Source: Candidatus Poribacteria bacterium
Lineage (GTDB): Bacteria; Poribacteria; WGA-4E; WGA-3G
Direction: 5' to 3'
NCBI GenBank assembly: GCA_012270865.1
Contig: JAAXHL010000162.1
Span: forward strand, 1 to 54,300
Length of the DNA stretch: 54,300 bases
A program made the translations under genes and the position numbers. The stretch's first letter is position 1. Each line of letters starts with the position of its first letter. Shown one piece after another: positions 32,629 to 42,130 of this stretch. A model generated the notes under the pieces. The model had not been told where the DNA came from and made no database searches. It saw only the letters and a program-made list of their open reading frames with translations.

Positions 32629-32930
32629 TTTGCTTTCCTTGTTTTGTTACTATGGAGTCAACAAGGTTCGTGTTACTTCGTTTTGGTATCAATCAATTCT
32701 AATCCATTTGATCTTTTTTATCAAAGGAAAAATTCACTCCTATCTGCCTATCCGCCTTGATAGGCACAGTGCCGATATGCCCGACGCATAGGCGTTAATC
32801 CGCAACAGAAAACGCAGCCTTCTTCGCATTGGATTTTTAGGGTTTCCGGAGTGGAATGTTTATAGAATGCAGGTGGAGTCGGAACCCCACCTGCGAAGGC
32901 GTTGCCTGCGTAAGTTCTATGCTTGTAGTT
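32629..32930. other. intergenic region with two palindromes
   Basis: 302 bases between the sigma-factor gene and Uma2, both minus strand. It contains the stem TGCCTATC/GATAGGCA (32745-32766) and the stem GCAGGTGG/CCACCTGC (32869-32894). The first has a loose T-rich stretch after it on the minus strand and could be a weak terminator for the sigma gene. No gene seen. Confidence 0.55.
32869..32894. repeat. REP-like palindrome
   Basis: GCAGGTGG (32869-32876) and CCACCTGC (32887-32894) with a 10-base loop containing CGGAACC. It fits the group of GGGG/CCCC-type palindromes seen elsewhere in the window. Confidence 0.65.
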
Positions 32931-34649
32931 CTACGTCTGTCCGAGAACCTTCAGAAACGCTTCATCATCCTTTACATCCGAAAATTCGGGGGTCTCAAGG
33001 AAAGCTGGATAGTACGAATCCCGATAATTATAGGAATCTACTATATAGTCGTCCTGAGCGATCTTCAAATGATGTAAAGTCTTTTCTCGATCCTTCTCAG
33101 ATGCCCAGATACTCACAGCAAGTTGGAAGTGACAGTAATGGTTGTTACTTTCCAAATCGATGGAGGTTTGTAGCATACTTCTTGCTTCGCTATACTTCTT
33201 CGACCACACCAGACAACAACCGACATCGTGAGCAGCCCACATAAGGTCGTCGATGTTTACCGGATAACCAGCATCCCGTTTTTCTACTTCCCCTTCAATG
33301 AACGCCCTTGTATCTGTCCAGACTTCATCGAAATGGTCCCAATCTTCCTTTTTGCTATACAACAGCAGTCGATTCGTTCTCACAGCCAACCAGAATCGAA
33401 AATAATAGTTCCGTCTCTGTTCTTTGTTAGCGCGTTCCAACTTTTCTATTCCGAGAAGTGCTTCGTCAAGCCGATCAAAAGACCGTAAGATTTCTGCTCC
33501 TATCTGGAGAAAATCGCAACGACTGTAGTCACTCACGTCAGGATTTTCTAAGCGTTCGGATGCCTCATTATAAAGGTTTATCCAGTCATCTGTCCGCCCT
33601 TCTGCTTTCCAGCATCCAGCAGGAGTCAAATCAGTAATAATTCTTAACACATGTTTTTCTGACTGCTGGCATGCCCAACGGTAAAGACGCGTCTGTTCCT
33701 CAATAGCTTCTTGATTTCTCTCAAGAAAAGCGAGCGTATTGACTAACCCTCTATGCGTCCAGAAACGCTCCTTATCGTCTAACGTGTCAGTCATATACTT
33801 ACGGAGCAAAGGCACCCGTTTTTCCATTCCGAGTTTGCCCATATACGGGTATATATCATCAACCACAAGATGCGCCAATTCAGATGTGATTCCACCCTTA
33901 AGCGCATCTTCAATCTCGTTGGATGCCTCCTTAAGAGTATCCTCTCTTGATGCAGGATCAGACTTCACCTGTGCCATGAATGCGTCGAAATTGCTGCGAA
34001 GTTGCTCTAATTGACTCATGATGTTCTCCTTCAGATTATCTGATAATTGTAAATGACCAAAGAATTCTTGACCTAAGAGTTCTTGATCTGCTTGTAGACG
34101 CTTTCGCGCCCGTTGGAGTCGGCTCGTAATCGTGTTCACCGACACGCCCATGAATTTGCCAATCTCTTTCGTCGACATTTCGTCGAGATAGTAGAGTGTA
34201 ACAACCGTACGTTCATTCTCTGGCAGTTTTTCCAGAAGCTTTTGTACAAGTTCATGGCAATACTCGGTTCCTTCTGTTAACCGCTGTTCTGAGATATGAT
34301 GTGTATAGGAGGATGCCTCGATCTCATCTGGACGTGTGTCCTCCAACGATTGCATCACAAGTTCCTGTTCTTGCTTCCGGTTTTGCCTTCGTATCCAATC
34401 AATGCAAAGCCGATCTGCGATAACATGGAGCCAACCAGCGAATTGATTCGGACGCTTGAGCGTCGGAAGTTTCTGGTATGCCCTAAGGAAGGTATCTTGC
34501 ATAATTTCTTCCGCGTGGTGGAAATCATGGATCTTCCGCCATGCCAGTGCATGAACGCTCTTTTGGTACTTGTTCACTAAGATACTGAACGCAGCGTCGT
34601 CGCCCGATAAAATTTTGCGGATAAGTTGAACATCGTCTTCCTTTTCCAA
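32931..34649 (-). CDS. ECF sigma-70 factor with long C-terminal helical-repeat extension
   Basis: About 572 residues. Region 2 (about 18-90) has DDAAFSILVNKYQ, HHAEEIMQDTFLRAYQ and FAGWLHVIADRLCIDWIRRQ. Region 4 (about 135-185) has LPENERTVVTLYYLDEMSTK and VSVNTITSRLQRARKRL. Residues 200-572 look like TPR-type helices (WACQQSEKHV, YNEASERLENPD, YSEARSMLQTSIDLESNN). TTG 34649 is chosen because AAGGAGG lies exactly 6 bases upstream; ATG 34673 and TTG 34688 lack a site. An internal ATG at 34019 has AAGGAG 6 bases upstream, so the TPR part may also be made alone. No anti-sigma gene adjoins; the extension may hold that role. Confidence 0.85.
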   Translation of the reverse strand: MEKEDDVQLIRKILSGDDAAFSILVNKYQKSVHALAWRKIHDFHHAEEIMQDTFLRAYQKLPTLKRPNQFAGWLHVIADRLCIDWIRRQNRKQEQELVMQSLEDTRPDEIEASSYTHHISEQRLTEGTEYCHELVQKLLEKLPENERTVVTLYYLDEMSTKEIGKFMGVSVNTITSRLQRARKRLQADQELLGQEFFGHLQLSDNLKENIMSQLEQLRSNFDAFMAQVKSDPASREDTLKEASNEIEDALKGGITSELAHLVVDDIYPYMGKLGMEKRVPLLRKYMTDTLDDKERFWTHRGLVNTLAFLERNQEAIEEQTRLYRWACQQSEKHVLRIITDLTPAGCWKAEGRTDDWINLYNEASERLENPDVSDYSRCDFLQIGAEILRSFDRLDEALLGIEKLERANKEQRRNYYFRFWLAVRTNRLLLYSKKEDWDHFDEVWTDTRAFIEGEVEKRDAGYPVNIDDLMWAAHDVGCCLVWSKKYSEARSMLQTSIDLESNNHYCHFQLAVSIWASEKDREKTLHHLKIAQDDYIVDSYNYRDSYYPAFLETPEFSDVKDDEAFLKVLGQT

Positions 34650-34822
34650 AAGATTCCTCCTTCGTGTTGGCATTTGCCAAAGAGGCAAATCAAATTCAGT
34701 AACAGTCTCTGGTTCACACCTTCTACAATTAAAGACGAAATGCTGCTCAGAAAAAGTGCATCAAGGAAATTTTTTTGAATTATCTCGGGCCCCAAATTAC
34801 TTTAACCTGAATCCAAATAATA

Positions 34823-34868
34823 AAACCCAACAATCCAAACGCTATAGGCGTGAGAATGTGTTGGGTTT
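34823..34868 (-). terminator. Rho-independent terminator after the M14 peptidase gene
   Basis: Arms AAACCCAACA (34823-34832) and TGTTGGGTTT (34859-34868), with an inner ACGC/GCGT stem in the loop. Read on the minus strand the stem is followed by TATTATTTGG, a U-rich tail. It lies between the peptidase stop and the sigma-factor gene. Confidence 0.65.
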
Positions 34869-34935
34869 CGTTTGGTAAATCGTCTTATTGATGCGTTTTC
34901 AAGTCTCGTCTATTTTGCATCCCTCGTTTCGAGAA

Positions 34936-37635
34936 CTATTCTCTCGTACTAAAATAAATCGCATTGAAGAGCAACTTAAAAGTCCCGTGAGATTGCCCGC
35001 GGTGCTGCGGTTTGAACCCGAAAAGAATGACGCGCCCATCGCCTAACAGGGTTTCCAAAAGTGCGACCTTCTGCTGAATCCGTTTTTCGCCTTCGAGCCA
35101 TCCACTCATCAACGGGTTGAATTCAGGATACGTCGCCACGGCTTTAGAATCGCCGCGAACGCTGTCGAAAACAGGTCCCGATTTAAACATGATTGCCATT
35201 TCGTTGTCTAACCCGTATCCGATCGGGTGCCTTGTGTTTATCCGCACTCGCAGCAGTGAACCCGGGCAGAAAAACGCGTCTTCGTTCGGTTGATCATTTT
35301 TCTCTACGACGTTAACGATACCCTTGTCGCCGAGTCCAAAGTATTTCAACGGGAGTTCTGTCGAGCGATTCAAACAGATAAGCGTACCCCCCTCCTCCAC
35401 GAAACTACGCAGATTCGCCAACCCTTCAGTCCCAATACCGCCGGTGTACTCTGGTGGTAATTTCCCCGCCGCATGTCCGTTAAGGAGACCGGAAGCACCA
35501 AAATCCGGCAGAATTATCACATCGTACCGCGCATTCAAATCGCCAGCACGTATTTCTGAATTTATGAGGCTATTGTAGTCGAACCCGTGTGTATCCAAGA
35601 CCCAGCGCGTCCATCCTTCATCCATGTTCGCTGTCCACGGTTTGTAGAGACCGAGCCGCGGGGCACGCAGACTTGTGAATTTCCGACTGATCATCTCTTC
35701 ATTGAGGAACGCATCGGCGTGGATATGGACACTAAATTCTGACGCAAGTGCCGCCATCTCTTCGATTTGTTGGCGTGGTGGTTCTACTGTCTGTATCAAA
35801 ATAGATCCGCTGGGGAACGTCTTACCGGTAGTCTTTACACCGCCTCGCGCTTGATAAAGTCTATATTTAGGGCTGTTATCTGCAAGTCTCGCGCGGAACA
35901 GGTGATTCAGAAAAATCGCTTCGACATTCGTTCGATTCTCAAACAGAAAACTTGTCGGTTCGGAGGTGCCGTCAAGTGTGCCTTGTACCGCTGGAAGCCT
36001 CGGCAGCTGCCTTAAATCTGCCGCAAACGGATGTACAACCGCAACCGTTCTCACATCCATCTGTAGGGGTAGTGTCCAACCCGCGATATCATACGGACGT
36101 TCCGGGGGTGATTCCGGTGATGGACGGCGTTCCGGGTAATGCTGCACCTCAAGCAGGTCCTTTGCGTGTGCCCGAAACGGTTGCGACATTAAAACGACAT
36201 AAGTGTCCGCCGGATATTCTACACCATCGGCAGTGAAAGGTGCGTTTGCCTGATGAATCTGTACACCGCCGCGTTTTAGAATGTCCAACATCTTCAAGGT
36301 CGTGTGAATATCGCGCTGCGCGGTCGGGATAAGAAACGCGCGAGGCGGTTCATCTTCTCCCTTTGCTATTGCATCGAGTCCCATCTTGTAAAAGTTCGTT
36401 TTCAACATCACGCGATTCTTAGCGACGAAACCGAGGATTGAGTGTGCCGCCGCTTTCTCGTAGTCTACGATGTTCCGTAATCGCCACCACCCCCCGGGCC
36501 ACGGTTCAGGGAAGTTGGTGCGGAGCGCATATTGGTCAAGCCCGCGCCGATAACCTCTTAAAGTATGGTGCGGTTGAAAAATCGGCGTTGCGATTTCCAC
36601 GCGCGCCGCTTCGGTTAATATACCCACCATATTGTGGCGATACGGCACCGTCCGAAATCCGCCGTGCCACCACGTATCATAGACGGCACTTGAAAGCACA
36701 CCTGTCAGTCCGTCACTCGTCAAATCGAAGGCGAGTTGCGCACCAATGAGCGAAAGTGTCCGTTGTAGAAGCGGCGGGATGTTCGGGTTGACCGGCTCGA
36801 AGTACGGCGGAATCACGAAGCGCGGACCCCGATAACTCATCTCATGTACATCGTAGACAACTTCCGGAAACCACTCCTCATAAAGCACGCGCGTTAGTAG
36901 CTGCGTTTCTATCTGCGTCAACATGAACCAGTCGCGATTGTTATCGTGTCCCGTATACTTATGATACAGCCACGGGATTTCCGATCCCTCATGAGGCGTA
37001 CCGACGGTGCGATTATACCAGTCCACCACAATGTCCAACCCGTCAGGGTTCGCCGAAGGAATCAGCAAGATTATGACGTTTTCAAGGATCTCTTTAATTT
37101 CCGGTGTCTCTTCTGTTGCGAATTGATAAACGAGTTCCATTGACATCTGTGAGGAAGCGATCTCTGTTGAGTGAAGATTACAATTAATCAGTACGACCGC
37201 TTTACCATCTTGTACAAGCGCATCCAATTCCTCGCTACTTTTAGTGGCGGTTGCTAACGCTCGCTGAATCTCCTGATACCGTGCGAGATTGTCCAAGTTC
37301 TCCGATGCCGAAATCAGCAACATCAGAAGGTCATTCCCTTCAGTCGTTTTTCCGAGTTCATCCACCAAAACCCGATCCGAGTTCGCCGCGACATGGCGCA
37401 TATAATCGGAAACCGTTTGCCATCCGGCTACCTGATAATCCGAGCCGACTTGGAAACCGAGTACTTCCTCCGGTGTCATAAGTTGCGCGTGTGTTCGTCC
37501 TGGCAGCGAAATCACGCAGAGGATCAAGAGACCGAGAACGCACCAGAGTGTTGGTACTCTGATTTCTTGTGTATCTGATTTTCGCTGGCGAAATGGAGAT
37601 ATGTTGTTGACGTAGAGGGATCCCAATAATTTCAT
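34936..37635 (-). CDS. exported M14-family zinc carboxypeptidase-like protein
   Basis: About 899 residues. A signal peptide (hydrophobic LWCVLGLLILCVISL, cleavage near THA about 49) leads to an M14 peptidase domain. Zinc ligands: His155 and Glu158 in NLHSTEI, His264 in VYDVHEMS; substrate residues in NNRDW (about 232-236); catalytic Glu342 in GILTEAARV. After about residue 420 come further domains, including a GATase-like part (VIILPDFGASG, LRSFVEEGGTLICLNRS, about 700-770). It probably trims peptides outside the cytoplasm. Start ATG 37635 with AAGGGG upstream; a TTG codon directly before it is not needed. Followed by a terminator. Confidence 0.85.
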   Translation of the reverse strand: MKLLGSLYVNNISPFRQRKSDTQEIRVPTLWCVLGLLILCVISLPGRTHAQLMTPEEVLGFQVGSDYQVAGWQTVSDYMRHVAANSDRVLVDELGKTTEGNDLLMLLISASENLDNLARYQEIQRALATATKSSEELDALVQDGKAVVLINCNLHSTEIASSQMSMELVYQFATEETPEIKEILENVIILLIPSANPDGLDIVVDWYNRTVGTPHEGSEIPWLYHKYTGHDNNRDWFMLTQIETQLLTRVLYEEWFPEVVYDVHEMSYRGPRFVIPPYFEPVNPNIPPLLQRTLSLIGAQLAFDLTSDGLTGVLSSAVYDTWWHGGFRTVPYRHNMVGILTEAARVEIATPIFQPHHTLRGYRRGLDQYALRTNFPEPWPGGWWRLRNIVDYEKAAAHSILGFVAKNRVMLKTNFYKMGLDAIAKGEDEPPRAFLIPTAQRDIHTTLKMLDILKRGGVQIHQANAPFTADGVEYPADTYVVLMSQPFRAHAKDLLEVQHYPERRPSPESPPERPYDIAGWTLPLQMDVRTVAVVHPFAADLRQLPRLPAVQGTLDGTSEPTSFLFENRTNVEAIFLNHLFRARLADNSPKYRLYQARGGVKTTGKTFPSGSILIQTVEPPRQQIEEMAALASEFSVHIHADAFLNEEMISRKFTSLRAPRLGLYKPWTANMDEGWTRWVLDTHGFDYNSLINSEIRAGDLNARYDVIILPDFGASGLLNGHAAGKLPPEYTGGIGTEGLANLRSFVEEGGTLICLNRSTELPLKYFGLGDKGIVNVVEKNDQPNEDAFFCPGSLLRVRINTRHPIGYGLDNEMAIMFKSGPVFDSVRGDSKAVATYPEFNPLMSGWLEGEKRIQQKVALLETLLGDGRVILFGFKPQHRGQSHGTFKLLFNAIYFSTRE

Positions 37636-37738
37636 CAAAAATTTCCCCTTTTATAGGCGAAGGTTACTGAGTTTATTTTAACGTTAGTATAGCCAAAACT
37701 GAGGGACATGTCAACCTTATTCAGAGCCAAATCCATAC

Positions 37739-37767
37739 TTGACTTTTTTGAAATTATATGTTATTTT
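37739..37767 (+). promoter_or_regulatory. possible sigma-70 promoter for HEAT lipoprotein 1
   Basis: TTGACT (37739-37744), 17 bases, TATTTT (37762-37767). It would leave a leader of about 120 bases before the ATG at 37893. Confidence 0.4.
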
Positions 37768-37892
37768 AATAGTGATATATTATCAAGTCGTAATCTACTG
37801 TGGCGTGCATGCAAAGCGCGAACCTATATTCAGGGATTTATTCTATGAAACGCCTATGTATCTACAAAAAGTTAGGAGGATAGCAGAACACA

Positions 37893-39098
37893 ATGAAAAA
37901 AGTTGTCATCATTCCACTACTCGTTCTCTTGCTCGCGAGTTTTGGTTGTGAAACAAAACAGAGGGGACCCAGTAACCTAACTGTGGGTAAGAGCAACTTA
38001 ATTGACAGCGGTAACGTCTTGGAAGCCGTTGAACTTCTTGAAAAAGCAGAAGCGGAAGAAGTTAATAAACTCGAACCGCGTGCCTTGCTTCTTATCGCCT
38101 ATTCTTATGGGATTTCCACCCAAGATGCCGACCGGTCAGGGAATGCAGCGAAGTTCAAAAGTGAACGGAAGAAACGGATTGAAGAACTGACAGAGGCTGA
38201 GATGAAGAGCATCCTACAAGTGCTTGATGACCGTCGTTCGCAGGTACGGAGAGCCGGTTTACAGGTACTCGTGGATAAGGGACACGATGCCGCAGTCTTA
38301 ATTCTTGACAGCCTCGAAAAAAATAGATACCCCTCACTTCATGCAGATTTTACGGAGTGGATGTTGGTTGACATAGGGGCTGATGGGTTAGATCTTGTTT
38401 TAGCCAAACTTGCCGATGGAAACACCTCACCGGCTCTGAAAAGTAAGTTCGTACATGTATTGGCTGAAATCGGCGATGCGACAGCCGTAGATGCCTTAAA
38501 ATCTCTTCATACCAGCACTACGGAACCCGGATTGGCAATGGAGATTAGCACAACACTCTATCAACTCGGCGAGGATTCATATAAAAACGACATTATTGCC
38601 GGCGTAACGCATGAGGATGTTGCTGTCCGACGCGCCGCTGCAAAAGCGATGGTCAATATCAACGGTGTCGCGACAAAAACACTCATCGCAGGGCTTAAAG
38701 ATACGGATTCTGAAGTCGTTACAGCATTTGTAGAGGCACTCGCTGTTCACAAAGATGCCGCCGCTGTGGATGGACTCATCGGTGTCATCACCAGTGATGA
38801 ATTAAACAAAGATCCGAAGCAGGCTGCGATTGATACACTTGACCTTTATGGACAAGAAAAACTCGCCAGAGGATTAGCGAGCCGAATTACGACGCTCATT
38901 ATCGGCGGAACTGTGAGCGATGCAGACAATCGTTTACATTTGGTACAACTTTTAAGGAAAGAACCTTTTAAGAAGCAGATCAGAGCGATAAAGTCAATTG
39001 ACGATCTCGCATTTAAGTTATATGACTATCACGAGAAGAAGGAAGAGAGCTCGCTCGTCAAAACCACGCTTAAGCAACTCCTTGATGAACTACAGTAG
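37893..39098 (+). CDS. HEAT-repeat lipoprotein 1
   Basis: 401 residues. A lipoprotein signal peptide ends in the lipobox LASFGC (Cys19). After a TPR-like stretch (VLEAVELLEKAEAEEVNKLEPRALLLIAY) come HEAT-like repeats: RRSQVRRAGLQVLVDKG, KSKFVHVLAEIGDATAV, DVAVRRAAAKAMVNING and SEVVTAFVEALAVHKDA. Such scaffolds bind proteins; this one should be tethered to a membrane. AGGAGG lies 13 bases before the ATG. The next gene is a clear paralogue of the same length and domain order, with its own promoter, so the pair arose by duplication. Partner unknown. Confidence 0.75.
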   Translation: MKKVVIIPLLVLLLASFGCETKQRGPSNLTVGKSNLIDSGNVLEAVELLEKAEAEEVNKLEPRALLLIAYSYGISTQDADRSGNAAKFKSERKKRIEELTEAEMKSILQVLDDRRSQVRRAGLQVLVDKGHDAAVLILDSLEKNRYPSLHADFTEWMLVDIGADGLDLVLAKLADGNTSPALKSKFVHVLAEIGDATAVDALKSLHTSTTEPGLAMEISTTLYQLGEDSYKNDIIAGVTHEDVAVRRAAAKAMVNINGVATKTLIAGLKDTDSEVVTAFVEALAVHKDAAAVDGLIGVITSDELNKDPKQAAIDTLDLYGQEKLARGLASRITTLIIGGTVSDADNRLHLVQLLRKEPFKKQIRAIKSIDDLAFKLYDYHEKKEESSLVKTTLKQLLDELQ

Positions 39099-39601
39099 CG
39101 CGTAATGGACGATGAAACGCGTTACCATGCCGGTTTCGCGGATCGTAAGGGGTCAGAAAAATCTCAAACCTTCCCACAACTCCCTCTGTAGATGTGGTTT
39201 CGGACCGATATACGCCGCTGGTGTATCGGTTTGCAACCGCACTTGCAATTCCGCTGCGTTTCCATAACTCTGAATTCGCTGCTTAGTTCATATAGGAAAC
39301 TTTAGATTCAACCGCTGCGCTGCAATATTGTTGACATAAAAATGTATTTATTTTAAAATAACCGTTGCATTTGTACTCACTGTTTCAGTTGTCTCTGTCC
39401 ACAGAATGCACGAGTATCTATAATTGGAAGACCGTGGGCGGCTCCGAAGTTTCAGAGATTAGCAAGCGAAACTATAAATTAAGGCTGCCAAACCACGTCA
39501 AGAAGCGTTTCGGTGTTTATTTTTATCTTAGGCTTATGTGCGATGGGAAATACGGACAGGTGAGTCTAATTGAGATTTTAGGAGGAAAAGGTAAACGGAA
39601 C
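39099..39601. other. intergenic region and long leader before HEAT lipoprotein 2
   Basis: 503 bases. The first part (39099-39330) shows nothing I can name. A strong promoter lies at 39331-39359. From 39365 an open frame runs in phase into the lipoprotein gene, but its translation has no signal peptide or homology before the MKKSLM lipoprotein start at 39602, so I read it as a leader of about 235 bases. Confidence 0.55.
39331..39359 (+). promoter_or_regulatory. sigma-70 promoter for HEAT lipoprotein 2
   Basis: TTGACA (39331-39336), 17 bases, TAAAAT (39354-39359). Near-consensus boxes with ideal spacing. The transcript leader would be about 235 bases. Confidence 0.65.
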
Positions 39602-40804
39602 ATGAAAAAATCTTTGATGATATTACTGCTTATAGGAGCTGTGAGCTTCGGCTGTCAGCAGAAACAGGTCATCACCCAACTCGAAGTCGGTAGAGAAAAG
39701 TTGTTCGCCGGACTTACAATGGAAGCCGTTGACAGTCTTGAACGCGCTGAAGTGGAAGAAGTGAACAAAGTTGAACCGCGCGCACTTTTGATTATCGCTT
39801 ATAGCAACGCAATTTCGACGCGTGCTGCAGAAATGTTCGATGTGGAGACCAGATTCCAGACTGGGCGCAACCGACTTCTCGATCAGTTAGGCGAGTTTGA
39901 AATCAAAAAGATACTGGATCTCCTCGGCGAACGCCACAGAATCCAGAAGGATGCGGTGCAAGTCCTCATTGATCGGGGGCTACCGGTTGTACCATTTGTG
40001 ATTCAGAACCTCGTCAAGAATCGGAATACTAAAGCACACGATGATTTCTATCATATTCTGAAACACATCGGCGGCGAAGGTGTTGACCCAATTCTGAAAA
40101 CCGTCAGCGATAGCACGACACCAATCGCTGTTAAGGTAAAATTAATTCGTGTCGTCGGAGAAATTGGAGATGCAGCCGCTACCGCAGGCTTAGAACAACT
40201 TCACGATTCAATCAATGACGAAGGGTTGCAGATGGAGGTTGATACCGCTCTATATCTGCTCGGACATCCGGAGTATAAAGAGAAAATTATCGCAGGTTTA
40301 GGCGATGCGAATGTTGTTGTCCGTCGAGCCGCCGCGAAAGCCTTGGTATCCCTTAATGACGCACCAACAGCGGACATAATTGAGGCACTCAAAGATACTG
40401 ATGATACTGTACGGATGTATGCCGCCAAGGCACTACAGAAATATCATGATGCCATGGCTATTGACAATCTCGTCGCAATCCTGAACAGCGGGGCTAACTC
40501 GGAAACGAATCAAGCCGCTAAAACCAAGCAAGCCGCTATGGATACTTTGAACTTCTATGCCGAAAAAGGAATGGCTGACGGGTTGGCCGCGCGTTTTATA
40601 GAATTGTTAGCCGATTCCAAAGTCACCGACCACAACAACAGGCTCCGGATCGTGCAACTGCTTAAGAAACCTGTACTGATTCAGCAGGTCGAAGAAGCAG
40701 ACCCGTACGATAATCTACCGCATAAAATTTACCAGATCTATGAGGCTGAAACCAACGATATGGTGAAAGACGAACTCAATCAAACCCTCGGGATGCTTGA
40801 GTAA
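39602..40804 (+). CDS. HEAT-repeat lipoprotein 2
   Basis: 400 residues. Signal peptide with lipobox AVSFGC (Cys18), then EAVDSLERAEVEEVNKVEPRALL, almost the same as in lipoprotein 1, and HEAT repeats (KVKLIRVVGEIGDAAAT, NVVVRRAAAKALVSLND, DDTVRMYAAKALQKYHDA). I start at ATG 39602 and not at the in-phase codon at 39365, because the lipoprotein signal must be N-terminal. AGGAGG lies 16 bases upstream, as loosely spaced as in its paralogue. The two proteins differ most in the first third. Confidence 0.75.
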   Translation: MKKSLMILLLIGAVSFGCQQKQVITQLEVGREKLFAGLTMEAVDSLERAEVEEVNKVEPRALLIIAYSNAISTRAAEMFDVETRFQTGRNRLLDQLGEFEIKKILDLLGERHRIQKDAVQVLIDRGLPVVPFVIQNLVKNRNTKAHDDFYHILKHIGGEGVDPILKTVSDSTTPIAVKVKLIRVVGEIGDAAATAGLEQLHDSINDEGLQMEVDTALYLLGHPEYKEKIIAGLGDANVVVRRAAAKALVSLNDAPTADIIEALKDTDDTVRMYAAKALQKYHDAMAIDNLVAILNSGANSETNQAAKTKQAAMDTLNFYAEKGMADGLAARFIELLADSKVTDHNNRLRIVQLLKKPVLIQQVEEADPYDNLPHKIYQIYEAETNDMVKDELNQTLGMLE

Positions 40805-40926
40805 ATCATCGAACTGCTGACAGGTCGGACGGCGAAGCCAAATCACGTGAGCCAAACCGTGTGAAGTAGACATAGACACTGGAAGGCTAAGGTTACCCTA
40901 TTGCACGATGAGAGGAGATTACGGAT

Positions 40927-42093
40927 ATGCAGAATTATCCAACCGATGTTAAAATTACCAAAATTGAGCAGGTTACCATCGAAATTGACCAACCTGCAAT
41001 CGGTTGTAACTCCGGTGCGAAGGAGATAAAACAGCCGGACCCGAACGGGAAATGGCGCGAACGCATTATCCGTATCTATACCAACGACGGGACACTCGGA
41101 TGGGGCGTAGGCAGTTGGGCAGCAACGACCGCTGAGGATGCCAGTGGCGTTCTCAATCAAAACCCTTTTGATCTCTTGAACCCTGATGACGGAGTTGTGG
41201 AAGAATTTCGCGGACTGGAAAATGCCTTATGGGATACGATCGGCAAAATCCTCAATAAACCTGCCTATCAACTCATGGGGAGCGATGTGTTTTCAAACGG
41301 ATTGCCCGCTTACGACAGCACAATCTATTTCAACGACCTCCTCTACGAGACGAAAGCCGAAGGGCTCAAACGGATTGAAGACGATGTTAAGAACAGCGTC
41401 GCTAACGGGTTTACCGCATGCAAAATGAAAATGGGACGCGGTAACCATCTCATGGAACGTAAAGCCGGTTTACAACGTGATATTGAACTTGTCCAACTTG
41501 CCCGTCGTACAGCGGGTGAAGGGTTCAATATCCTCGTCGATGCAAACAACGCTTATACCTACGACGAAGTTATCACGTTCCTAAATGAAACGAGCAATTG
41601 CAACGTGTTTTGGATAGAGGAGATGTTCGAGGAAGACGTTGAACTTTATCGTAACCTAAAGGCTTTCATCCAAGAAAAAGGGTTAAAGACATTAATCGCC
41701 GATGGCGAAACACGCACCCGCGCACCACTTGAATTCTACGATCCGTTCTTTGAAGCCGGCGTGATTGATGTCATCCAGCACGATATGAAAGGATTAGGGG
41801 TTACCGGCTGGCGACGACTCGCGGATATGGCAGCTGCGCATGATGTCCTATGTGCACCGCACAACTGGGGATCCCTGCTCGGTTTTTTCCTCAGTCTCCA
41901 ATTCGCAAAGACGATTCCGCATTTCCTCTACGGCGAAGTCGCAACCCTTACGAGCGATGTCGTTGATACCTCTGGCTACGGTTTCACCGATGGCACGTTT
42001 ACAGTACCGGATACCCCTGGACTCGGTTTAGAACTCAATCAAGACGTTTACGATGCCAAATACGCCGGAAAAGAGGATTGGCAGATTTCCTAA
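40927..42093 (+). CDS. enolase-superfamily enzyme (mandelate racemase / muconate lactonizing type)
   Basis: 388 residues. Capping domain (1-125), then a barrel with KMKMG (166-170) as the K-x-K base, metal ligands Asp205 (LVDANNAY), Glu231 or 232 (WIEEMF) and Glu261 region (IADGETRT), and His312 (CAPHNWGS). These enzymes abstract a proton next to a carboxylate; many are acid-sugar dehydratases. AGGAG lies 10 bases before the ATG. It is followed 37 bases later by mnmA. Substrate not determined. Confidence 0.85.
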   Translation: MQNYPTDVKITKIEQVTIEIDQPAIGCNSGAKEIKQPDPNGKWRERIIRIYTNDGTLGWGVGSWAATTAEDASGVLNQNPFDLLNPDDGVVEEFRGLENALWDTIGKILNKPAYQLMGSDVFSNGLPAYDSTIYFNDLLYETKAEGLKRIEDDVKNSVANGFTACKMKMGRGNHLMERKAGLQRDIELVQLARRTAGEGFNILVDANNAYTYDEVITFLNETSNCNVFWIEEMFEEDVELYRNLKAFIQEKGLKTLIADGETRTRAPLEFYDPFFEAGVIDVIQHDMKGLGVTGWRRLADMAAAHDVLCAPHNWGSLLGFFLSLQFAKTIPHFLYGEVATLTSDVVDTSGYGFTDGTFTVPDTPGLGLELNQDVYDAKYAGKEDWQIS

Positions 42094-42130
42094 CGCTTTA
42101 CACCATACTTTTAACTTATTGAGTAGTCCC

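Noticed and set aside
32856..33244. Plus-strand frames opposite the sigma-factor 3' end
   Set aside because: They overlap the sigma gene antisense and a palindrome, with no protein features.
39365..39601. N-terminal extension of HEAT lipoprotein 2
   Set aside because: A lipoprotein signal peptide starts at 39602; the extension would bury it, and a promoter lies just upstream, so it is a leader.
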